A DNA stretch of 64,000 nt, from the NCBI GenBank assembly GCA_009869945.1, contig WIXG01000060.1:62001-126000 (forward strand), in the 5' to 3' direction. The translations under genes were made by a program, and so were the position numbers. Source of the DNA: Mesaphorura yosii (taxonomy: Eukaryota; Arthropoda; Collembola; Poduromorpha; Tullbergiidae). This document shows positions 14,586-25,630 of the stretch, in pieces (position 1 is the stretch's first letter; the number at the start of each line of letters is the position of its first letter). Below the pieces are notes generated by a model. It made no database searches. It had not been told where the DNA came from and saw only the letters and a list, made by a program, of their open reading frames with translations.

Positions 14586-17500
14586 CGGCTCACAATTTAA
14601 AACCCCTACGCAACGTTAAATTCATGATGGCATAAGGAAATTGAGCTTATTCAAGATGACACTTTCATGCAGCAGGAATTTTTGTGGAAGGTTAAGAGTT
14701 CGGAGGTGTAAGAAATCAAACAAGGCGACGCAATGAATAGACCTCCCTCCGCTTGATCTCTCGCTCTGGTTCATCTTCCTGAGAAATGATTCATTCGCTT
14801 CGACTTCGACAATGCGCGGCTTGGAAAAGTTTGCCTTTGCCTACTTAAATGTCCTGAAATACATTCATTCCCTTTCAATTTCAGTTTCACTGAGCTTTGG
14901 AATCTATTAAAGCGTATTTGAATACGTTCAGACGTGCACTTGACTCGATGGTTCGGCTCGCCGCGGCGTTAATGGACGGCATGTATCATCTTTCTTCGAA
15001 TAGCCCCATTCTTCATCCACGCACGGAAATTCTTCAAAGTTTTAAATTTATTGTAATTTATAATCTCGTTGCTCTGCTTGGACAGCGGCGGAGGTCGCAG
15101 TTCAGGTACGAGAAACATTCACTCAAAGCCGGGGTCTCGGTTCACATTACGATAAAATATTGGAACACATTAAAAGATTCTATACCATTTTTTATACTCT
15201 ATAATTTATTATATCGTATTTTAATCCTTTCCCTTCCTTCTCTGCTGGGCTAGGAATCAAAAGGTTAATCTTTTATTTTACACCTGTGCACGGAGGGCCA
15301 TGGCTTGGACTCTGGAATTCGCATCCAAGAATTCTGGCTATGCAACTTCTTAAGGAATGGAACGGAGGATTGCCTAAATATGAAATAAGATGACTTAACT
15401 ACGTGTCCAACATTATAAACTGGAGCTTTGCTTAAACTGAGTTGGCTCTGAATCATACGAGTACGACAGGAGTGCAAAGGAGCAGACAGAAACGTCCAGG
15501 TCGAGTCGACTCAGCAGGCACGGAGACAGGAGCTTTTGTTAAGACTAAAACATTTTCGGTGTTCCACACACCCGAAAAGAGATCATGAAATACTTTATGT
15601 GTTTGCATTATTGTCTTTCTTCAATGCTATCCAACTGCGATCGAGCAACGGCGGGCTTGCGGGCTGGATTTCTGCACGGCACGTATTCAGGATTCGGCCA
15701 TTATTCACGGGCCAAAGAAAAGAGTCGTGAAATGAAAGGCTTAAGAATTCTGAGGGCGTACGGAAGCATTAAATTGGCAATGGCGAATCCTTTAACGACG
15801 GTGATGTGAAATTTCTGCTACTTTTCTTTGCCAGTTCTCTTTCAAATACTCGTAAAAACATTATTATACCTTTTCATTACACAACGCACACTCCCATCCT
15901 CCCTGCGCTGATTCTGCTACGTGGAACGAAGACGCGAATGAAAGATTTATACACAAATTGACAACTTTTCCTGAGAAAAATCGAAAAAATCCATTCCATC
16001 TTTACAATGCGAACAAGTCTCATAAATCCTTACAACACTCACTCGTGCGTTTTATTTCAAGTACTGCTAAGCGGGCTTGGCGAATGTTTTATGATTACGG
16101 TTACGTAAGTCGTTAACATGGCGGGACACTTTTGGCACAGAGAGAAAGAAACGAGGATTTGCTAAGCGAAAACAAGCGGATGCTCCAACCAACAAGCAAG
16201 CCCCTTTTCTCAGAGTTGCCTTTTCGAAATCACCTTTGAAGTCCTTAATTAAAGTTGAACGTGTACCTCGGCAGGAAGGACGAAGTGAAAAGCGAGGGAA
16301 AATTCTGCTTGATGTTGACGTTTACGTCTTTCCATTGTCGGTGTCAACGTCAACTTGAATAAGGCACGCCATTCATGAGCGCAAATTGACCAAAGCCAAA
16401 CCGTGACCAAGCTTTAGCTGCACTGCGCTGTAGTATTTGCGGTCATAAAATCGTGAAACATGAAACCTAACAGCCAACAAAAACAAGCACGACCATAAAA
16501 GTAAACAATAAACCGACTTTTAATTAATTAATGACACAGAACTCTGCTCACGAGGGACTCGGTTTGTCTGCCCAATTATCGTGGGCTCGTAGTAGCAAGA
16601 GGATTACGCTGTAAGCCAAATTGCGTATAATTAGAGTGGTAAAGGCATGACAATGGAAGAGCTGAGGACACGATCCACGATTTTTGTCTCAAGCTTACTC
16701 TTATTATTGTCTCCACCGAAAAAATGGCAAAAGCAAACAGCAACAGCAAAGCCAATCATAAAACTGACTGAAATAATATCACGAATTCTGTATTCCATAC
16801 CCATACAAGCTTTATCCTATTATTGCAGCACAGCATAGCAAAATAATAAATCTTTCCGAATAAAAACTGGTTTTCTTCGTTATTCGCTATTCGCTGCCCT
16901 GTGGTTTCAGTAGAAAATTCTCAGTGTTTTAGCTGCTCTGCTCCGCTGCTCTTGGTTCACTGACTGAAATAATGAAATGTCAGCTTAAGCATAAAACATG
17001 CTCGAAAGAAAGCCTCTTTCTCATCGCCTCGCATCGCATTGTTGAGTGTATGTATTACAATATTCGCCATTCGCGTCCACGTCTGCGTCTCTTGTTATTA
17101 TAATTCCTACCAACGCGTACATGTACTCTGAAAAATGTTTTCAGCAACCGCATTAAGATAAGATTGGACACGTAATAGTATTTTGTCTGGTCCAGCGAGA
17201 TAACAAACATGGTTTCGGTCTTGGTGTCGGTCTTCAGAGTTTGTTTCAAGAATGCAGATGCAGAATGCATTTAATTCATAGGCCACGATTCGCCATGAAC
17301 TCATGAACCTTGCATGAAAGCAATCTATCGGACATGACAATTTTGCAGTGAAAGAAGGCTGGGACTGGCATGAAAATTGGCTATTCAGATTTCTGAAGCG
17401 TTGGCAATTATAAAAAAAATTGGAAAAGTTCAAGCGACATGTGTGCACAACGCACAAATGTACTGCTCCCAGATGTGCATAGGCAAAAGTTTGGCTTGGA

Positions 17501-18278
17501 CTAAAACAATCGAACTACTTGACAGCCACATTACGTACATTTTTCTAATACTTTTCTGGACGACTTGGTCTGGCCTGCTATGGCGAGGCATGACACGGCG
17601 CTTGGGAAATGGAGAAACTTGGTGTGGTAGCAGTTACAGAGTACCAGGTGCAGTTGCATGTTATGTAATCATTATTTATAATGGGTTAAACCTTTGATGA
17701 AATACGTATGGGCACCGGCACAGGCACAGCGTGATGATGGTATTAGCGAAGAGCACTACTGAAGACTGTTCGTTATTTGCAAAATCGAATCAGCGAAAGC
17801 GAGGGACTCCATTTAGCATTTGCTCAAGAATGTAAACACTCACACTCGCAACATTTGGCAAGCCCATGAGAAAGGACGGACAGACGCGTCAGACCGTTTT
17901 CAGGCCCGCCGGCTCCCGCTCTGAAATAGCAATACGCAATATGGCAATGGCAAGGCGAAACTTAAGAATGGAAAGTTTCGGCGCTGAATCACAGGAACAG
18001 GTTTCAAGATGAAGCGAAACTAAGACATAAGGCATTTGATACTTTTGATGCTAATATGTGAGAAACTGATTTGATACGCGTTCTCATAAAAATTTATCGC
18101 TCTTGACCTTTCCGGACCCTGAAGATCATTAGTTGGGATCAGAGCATAGAGAACAGAATGACTTCATTTCTCTCAGCCGCTGCTTCGATACAGACTGTGA
18201 GAAATACGAAATAACTTGCTTATGTGAATGAAAATGAATAACCCATAAACACGGCTATCACGGACGAGGAATTTAGCA

Positions 18279-18293
18279 CGCTACGCTACGCTA
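18279..18293. repeat. (CGCTA)3 pentamer repeat
   Basis: Three exact CGCTA units occur here, the same unit as at 14,571-14,585 about 3.7 kb away. The flanks of the two copies differ, so the repeats probably arose separately rather than by copying one element. Confidence 0.8.
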
Positions 18294-19810
18294 ACGCAAT
18301 CGCAAGAAAGAACGCATTAGACTAAATATTAAATTTGTAACAGAACAGAATCATCATCAATATTAAGTATGTATGTAGGAAATGCGAAACGCGAATATTT
18401 GATGACTAATCAATCCCACATTGTACACACTTCGTGTATTCGTACTGTCGTCATTGCATTATTTACAAATCATCAATTGGAATGTAAATACTACTCTGTT
18501 GCCCTGCTGTTGGTGCTGCAAGGTTTACTTTATAATTCATAGCAATTAGATGACACATTCGCATTCACATTCATATTGACGAATGATGCTACCAATAATT
18601 GCCAGCCACTGTGTTACATGCCAAGGCAAGGTATAGAATCAGTCAATATGGTCATCAGTTAATCAGTGACGGCAGACAGGCACGAATACGAAACCAGTTG
18701 TATCCAGATTGTATTACCGATTCGACGTACTCGACTTGACTTGAATGCATCTGTACGTGATAAGTGCTTACGCTATTAGTACCGGCTTCTTAATTCTTTT
18801 CTTAAATGCCTGCCAGTAGCCGAAATGTCTGTGTGAATTGAATTGAATGCATCAGCAAACGCTAATACGGCCGGCCAATAAAGCGATTTATTCATTGTGA
18901 AAGTCATATATGGCAAAATAGGCTCTAATCTGTTGCCGGCTGCCGTGCCCGTCATTAACTTGTGACTGTGACTGGTACATTTTACGCTAAAATGTACACA
19001 TAAGCCCCAGATTATAATTTTGCAAATCCTTTCACACTGCACACGAACATTCGATCGGCACAGCACAGCAAAAGAATTAAAGAATAATGGGCAAATTTTA
19101 AAAAAATGCAATGCAATTATTGCATGTAACACTACCCGTTCTGCATATCTTTTATCTCTTCTCCAGGCTCTTCACATAATACTTTGTTGTTTACCTGTAA
19201 CCTGTTATTTATCATATCATTCACAATTCATTTCGCTTTCACGTATCTTATCAGGTGCTTAAAGCTAAAGCGACAAGTCCTGACAAGGTAAAGCAAGAGT
19301 ACTTTAATTTACTGCGTAACGCTATCAGCTCTCATTCATTGATGAATCCTCAAATCGAATCGTACTCAGTTGACTCTGTGGCTTTGCACTTGAGACTACG
19401 AAATTCTGCTGAAATTTGTCCCATGATCATGAATCATACGTGAAAGTATTTGCGAATCGCGATTAGACGAGCTGTGATCACGTCGCTTGTGACGATGTTT
19501 CATATTTTCAAAATTCTGAATCGTACGCTTAATCGAATCTAGAGCTCATGGCAATTTTCGTATGCAATCAGGATTTCTTTCGTTAGTATTAGCAATGATC
19601 TGTACCCAAATGACCAAGAGGAAAGGAAATTAAATCATTACCTGGTGCCAGTAGTCTTCCGGCGACGCTTGTGACAACAGGTATCCAGTATCATGTATAG
19701 CTTGTAATTCATATAATATTCCGACGCTCGGTAAGATATCCATCGTGAAGTTGAACTCTGATTGTAAATGCGGTGCAATGCAGCAGGTTCGTAGTTTGCA
19801 ACAGGTTTAT

Positions 19811-19828
19811 ATTCGTACTCGTATTCGT
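19811..19828. repeat. ATTCGT/ACTCGT hexamer run
   Basis: The units are ATTCGT, ACTCGT, ATTCGT, followed by a partial ATT. On the minus strand it reads as an alternating Tyr-Glu run, which explains the longer chance open frame there. A similar TAGTCG-type run lies near 19,937-19,957. Confidence 0.65.
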
Positions 19829-22800
19829 ATTGAAAATGGCTTGGTGGCAGTGTCGTATTCGGTATTTGTATACTTGGAATCTTATGAATGATGTAATGAA
19901 CAATAAAAATACGTATTTTGAAGATCACACGAAACTCGTAGTTGTAGTCGTAGTCGCACTCTGTCACACTCCACAACGATATCGCGAATACCGCAGTCGC
20001 AGGGTCGCTGTTGCTTTGCTGCTGCTCTTGCCGTTGTAGTTTTCTTCTTATTAATTAGCTTGTTTCGTCTTGGCTTGGGTTTTGGCGTGTGGCCGTTGAC
20101 GCATCACATCAGAGAATTAGTTCAACTAATTGAGTGAGTGAGTGTGCATTCAGATTCGCATTGCCGGTTGCGCAATGTTGTGTGTTTACATAACAAACCG
20201 CTAAACTGCAAGCTGCAACTGCATCAAACCGGCATTTTTCACGTGCTGCGCTGCGTGGACGCGTATACTTTTGTGGATGGTTGATTTTATGAATGAACTG
20301 ATGTACACTTATCTTTCTTGGAGTATACGATGTACTTTGCACGTATTGCTCAATGTTATGTAATACAATATTTAAAGTTTCTTCGTGCCCGGCGATGGTT
20401 TTCTTTTCTAGACAACAGGCTGGCTTCAATTACTTCGCTTCAACTTCGCATTCATGTCCGTGCTTTACTTTCAGTTTCTTTGCGTGGAAAAGTGAGAGGG
20501 AAAGACAGCCAATTATTACATCAAAAATTCATAGACATTTACCAATTTCTTTCTGTATGGGTTGGCCTCACCTTATTTTGGGTCTCCGTCTGTAATTTTA
20601 TTCTAATTCAAGAACTTTTATTCCAGCACACGCTCCGGCGTCGACACAACAGCTTGAAAAATCAATATCGTCGATTGTTTTGTTGTGATTTAACGAGAAG
20701 CCAAGAAGTCAGTTAGTTCGGTAGTCACAGACTTGAGACAGAAGCACAGCTTCAACTTCAATACAGCAGCTCATAAATTTTCGCGTCTAACTAGAATTTG
20801 TTGAACAAGTTGAACTTTGATTTGGTACATGAACTAGAAATTCTTATTCGTGTACGAAGTACGAGACGCTAAAGCCAAAGTGATTTGTTTTACCTTGAAT
20901 CCTTCAAGTTTCCATCGCGCAATGCGTAAACAGTCACAGCATTTGCCGCAGAAGGTTCCAAAGTGTCAATGTGAATTTGAGTTATCGAATGTTAACGATG
21001 AGAAAAGCATTGAAAATGAGAACTGTTATTGCGCGTAGCAGCTGATGAGATGATGATCATAAACAAGTTACAGTCACAGCCATTTAGCTCCACTGCACTG
21101 AACTGATCACAGCAATCAGGACTATGAGAAAAGGTTCACTGATATCAAACTGATGCTGATGCTCTGGCTGTTCGTAATAGAATTTTTCCATGAACTGAGC
21201 GAATATTTAATTTGACAACCGCATCATAAGCACTTGACGAGCAGATAACATGTACTGAAGTCCAGTTGGTCAAGTACAACGCATGAATCACGTCCCATCA
21301 TCCAACGCACGCACTAGAGAAGTCTAGTTTCATGTGAACACAAGGAGCAAGAGCAACGTTCTTTGCTGGTACTCGTCTGCTGTCCAACTGATTATGAGGT
21401 TATAATGTGCTGCTTGCTCTTGTACTTGAAACTTGACACATTCAAACACTAATTATCTGGCTGTCCATTCATTCTCATGCGTGCCGCACAACAAATTCTC
21501 TGCTGCTGCTGCTCTGCTCAGTGACCGGTTGATCTAACCCAGCGCAACAACGTTTGTTTCCGTTTGATACGATTTCTCTCTATTTAAACTGAAAATATTG
21601 ACTTGGCTTGGTTTGACCATCCGCTGACGATGAGCTCATGCTATCATACCCAAAACATTCAAAACATTTCACATGTACGGAAACACGATGAGTCAACTAC
21701 GGCTGCGTTATTTCCTCATGCTGTCAATATTTAAGAATGTGATTACGACATTGTTGTGTTATGATTATCTGACTGGTCATGAAGAATAGCGGAATGGGGT
21801 ACAAGAGTTCACTTTTCAGAAGACGGACGTAGAACGATGAAATTGACCTTTTCTTATCAACTGGCACAAACTGTCAAAGTCTGATGCGCGACTGCTCACC
21901 GCTGCCTGGTACTCTTGTCTCAATTTCTACAGAAATCGAGAGTGGACGCGCACAGCACTGAGAGTATGAGACTGGATATTTCTAAATTGTGAAATTGCAG
22001 CTTGATGTTTACACAACTCAAAAATTCCAGCAGTACGCACTTTCAGGCAGCAGTCGTGCTGCTCTCGTGTTTTGTAGTGAATGAACTCTGAAGACGAATT
22101 ATTTATGTACGAAGCAGTCCTCTTCTATTCTGGAGAGCTTCACTGAGATCCTCGTCTTGGTCGGTGCTGGAAAGCAAAAGCCCCAAAGTAAAAGTCGTGC
22201 CGTGCCGTAGTAATTTGTAGTAGAATTCTATACTGCACACTGGCAATAAGCCCGCTCGTCGGTCGGAGAGAATCGCGAGTTTGATGTTGTGCTGCGCAAG
22301 AGACGATCAACACTGGCGAAGTGCTTTCGACTTTTTCTGGCTTCAACTCTTTCTGCCATGGATAAGTTGGAGTGGGATAACTTTGACAGCGTAATCGAAT
22401 GGTGCGTGTACAGCCGCAGAGTCTAGAGCTCTCAGCTTAGGAGTTATGACAAGACATAGCCCAGCCAGTGCTTGGAGTTGCAGCGGTAGCAGTGGATACC
22501 TCCTTTTCCCAAGCGAACCATCGAGTTTGTAACCAGCGCAGAGTAGAGAACAGAGTTAATACCATTTCATGGTATGGAATGCAAGCCTGCTCAACGAAAC
22601 CGTCCATAAGACCGTCAGCTCTTGCATAACTGCATGAGCTACGTCACAATACCATCGGTGACTGTACCACGGCTATGCAATAATGCAATAGTTTGGATGT
22701 TCCGTGTCCGTCTCATCTTTTCGTGCTCTTTGAACGCTAAAGATGCTTCTTCACACGCTCGGCGTTATTGCAGATTTCATTTCCATTTTGCTCTTGCTTT

Positions 22801-23784
22801 CCTCCCACTCAAAATTTCTGCAAAGTACAGCAAAGATCATTAGAATCGCGGCACTCGCGTCCTTTTTCCTGCTCTGTCATTTGGAATTCGAGTATGGAAT
22901 CTGGACTTTCTATTTTCGAGTTGGAAATTGCAGCATTGCATTCATGTGTAACATTTGGTTTGTAAATTGCTCTGGTAAAGATGAGCGATTCGGTCTAGAA
23001 CATCAAGACCAGGAGACCCGTATAATTATGTTTCATCTCGCAATTTTTTGGCGTTTTGCGGTGTAAAGCCTCAAAAGCAAAATATGCCTCCAAGCTTATT
23101 TTAGACATTTAAAGCAAGAACTTTCTCCGACTGCCCAAATTCTCGACTCACGTACATCTTTTCTGCCTTATATGATATTTGAGCTAAAATCGAAAACAAG
23201 AAACTGACCATCTAATATCGGACACTTTAGTTAATCACAATTCACTCCTGTAGTTGCCCATCCTCATTGGCCATCATCCAATTGTTATGATTTTGGAACA
23301 TTCCGGCAGCATTTCTGCCCATAAGTAACAATGAACCATAGTTCGAGAGGCATAACTGAGTCTTGCAATCTTACATTGGGCATTCGCATATGCGTATTCG
23401 GTGTAACTTTGTTACCAACTTCTGATTGCCACTGCGTCTGTTCGAGACTTTGTGATTGTGATCCAAGCGCGCTGAAATTAAGACCTCCGCAATTTCACTC
23501 GTAGCCCGTGAAAGTGGGCGCGAAAATAACCAAATGATAATAAGGCATGGATTCCACACTGGTTAATATGACAATTTCGATTTGATGGGACAAAGTCAAC
23601 GTTGTTTACTCGGATCCTTGCTCCCGCGGCTTCGCTTTCGCATCTGAACACTTCCATGTGCTAACTCGTTTCGCATATTCGCATCTCGGTATCCGGAGTT
23701 CTCAGACAGAATAGTTCCATCAATCGGTTTGTAATTTCTTATCAGGAAATCATTACTTGTTTAATAAAGCTTTCGAGATTCAAG

Positions 23785-25286
23785 ATGAACGGAGTAGAAG
23801 TTGACGGTGAAATAAATGATCGAAGGTTCGGCGTTAACGCAGAAGGCACAGACGAGGATGCATCAGGCGACAATGAAGTCCAGAAGAGTGAAAGCGAAGA
23901 ATCGCAGACTTCGCCTAATCAGGACGCTGCCGAAGGAAATCCTGTTCCAGTCGAGAAAGATTTACCCCCCGACGAAGGCCCTGATTCTGATCAAGGGAAA
24001 CTCAAAGAAAATATACAAGCAACAAGTGCAATATTTAATCAAATAGAAACGCAAGCCAAATCATGTGCGAATTTAATCCAAGACTGGGTCCAGAAAGTGA
24101 AGTCCGGCGAAGTGTCTACTGAAAAGGTACCAGCGAATATAATGAGGCAGCCAAGTAATGAATCAGTGTCAGTACCCTAATCAATTTGACTCGGATTGCA
24201 GGGTCTCACGTTTCTGGAAGTGAAGAATCATTCCTTACTGAATTACATAATTAGTTTGACTGGTTTAATCTTGAATAAGTGTTCGGGAATGAGCATACAA
24301 GGAAGTTCATATGTGGGTAAGTTGTATCTGAAAACAATTATGTCTAAGGCGTAGGCAAATGGATGAACTCTCTAATACACCTTTCTTTCACAGAGCAACT
24401 TATTGAATCGAGAGTAATTTTGGAGAAGATTCGTCCAATTGATCAGAAATTAAAATACCAGATTGATAAGTTGGTACGCATTGCTGTGGAGGGTAAAGTA
24501 GAAACGAACGATCCATTGATGTACAGAGCAAATCTGGACAACTTAACTTCGGTAAGAAGAACCAGCAAATAACGATTGCTTTTTCATTTTTCTGGTCCTC
24601 AATTTTACTGAGGATGTACTAAACTTAACCGAAATGCAGGGAGCTCAAGGACCCGATCAAGAAGGTGACAGTGATATCGACGACACTGCTACGGCTTCCA
24701 AAGCAGGAGCCAAGTCAGGCGGAATTTATCGACCACCAAAAGTCGTTCCACAGCATTATGGTAATATAATAATTGGGCTGCCAAATTTTACTGTACTGTG
24801 CGATAATCAAAAGTCATTTGAAACAGATGTGGAAGAATTGCCGAAGGGAAAAGCGGCCAAGGAAGGCAGGAAACGACCCGAAGTAAATCGTAACCTGATA
24901 CGTGAACTCCAAGAAGAATATCTCGAAACACCAGTCGAAGTTCATAACATGGGTGATGCATACGTCAAGCGATTGTCAAGAGAAACTCGTGACAAGCAAA
25001 GGTATGTTCTTTCAATCTACAGATGATCATATGTGACGCTGATTTCTAACTATTACTAACTTCGATTTTTTGTAGATTCGAAGAATCTTACATGACCCGT
25101 CTTCCAGTTACAAAGAGAGATAAGCACAAAGAAAGGAGTATGTCAACACTTGGCGCTCTTGGAGATGAACTCACAGATTTCACTGGTAAACGAGAACGAA
25201 GTGGCGGGCCCAGCAAAAGTAAGAAGGGACAGAAGAGGAAGAACAAAGGCAAGGGCAAAGGAGGCAAAAAGCGGTTCCGAAAGTAA
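23785..25286 (+). CDS. NGDN: Neuroguidin (Sas10/Utp3/C1D family)
   Basis: Predicted exons are 23785-24126, 24202-24316, 24394-24551, 24640-24760, 24827-25001 and 25076-25286; phases close to 373 aa. Residues 1-80 are acidic and low complexity. The family core follows, with GLTFLEVK at the start of exon 2 and the hallmark LEKIRPIDQKLKYQIDKLV in exon 3. A conserved YRPPKVVPQHY stretch comes next, and the tail is Lys/Gly-rich, ending in KKRFRK like a nucleolar signal. Vertebrate neuroguidin is about 315 aa, so the extra length is mostly the acidic N-terminus. Known roles of the family are small-subunit rRNA processing (yeast Lcp5 relative) and, in vertebrates, CPEB/eIF4E-linked translational repression. 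The start is the first ATG of exon 1. The 66-base intron 24761-24826 is stop-free; removing it restores family-like spacing. Identity is firm; the N-terminus is less certain. Confidence 0.9.
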
Positions 25287-25339
25287 AATCAACAGAAGCC
25301 ATAACTATCATTTTTAATTCGAGGGTGGAAAGATGTGAC

Positions 25340-25350
25340 TTTATTTTATT
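25340..25350 (-). terminator. Possible double poly(A) signal of MCRS1
   Basis: Two overlapping AATAAA hexamers read on the minus strand (25,340-25,345 and 25,345-25,350), about 285 bases past the MCRS1 stop. If used, the MCRS1 3' UTR would run antisense across the NGDN 3' end. Confidence 0.45.
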
Positions 25351-25372
25351 CATGCCTTCATTGTCTTCTAAG

Positions 25373-25378
25373 AATAAA
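25373..25378 (+). terminator. Poly(A) signal of NGDN
   Basis: A canonical AATAAA lies 87 bases after the NGDN stop codon. It predicts a short 3' UTR and cleavage near 25,390-25,405. Confidence 0.65.
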
Positions 25379-25630
25379 ACTAACAGTTGACTTTCAAGTT
25401 CATGTGAAGCCTTCATTCGTTTAGTGAACGAAGATGAGTATTTAATTTCTCCTAAATACATTGAAATTAAAGTGCTTATGAAGTGGATTTAGGATTTGTT
25501 TTACAAAATAGTTACACAAGACTTCAAAATTAGTCGCGTCAAGGTTTTAAAAATACTTATGAAAGAGTACAGGTAAGGTCAAGTTAAGTAATATTAACTC
25601 CATGAAAATATTAGTTTGTCACTATCAACC

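Larger units (their letters stand above)
1..23784. other. Gene-poor block, no recognisable gene
   Basis: I read both strands and found no open frame that resembles a known protein family and no set of exons that can be joined in phase. The longest open frames here reach only about 140 codons, overlap each other on several frames and look like chance. The sequence is not a plain satellite or an obvious transposon: I saw no terminal inverted repeats, poly-A-tailed element or reverse transcriptase or transposase motif. It contains many short imperfect tandem runs of 4-6 bp, listed separately. It could be intergenic DNA, a distal regulatory domain, or long introns of a gene whose exons lie outside the window. 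Confidence 0.6.

Noticed and set aside
19638-19976. Minus-strand frame with Tyr-Glu repeats
   Set aside because: The repeat comes from the ATTCGT-type hexamer run read on the minus strand, not from a protein.
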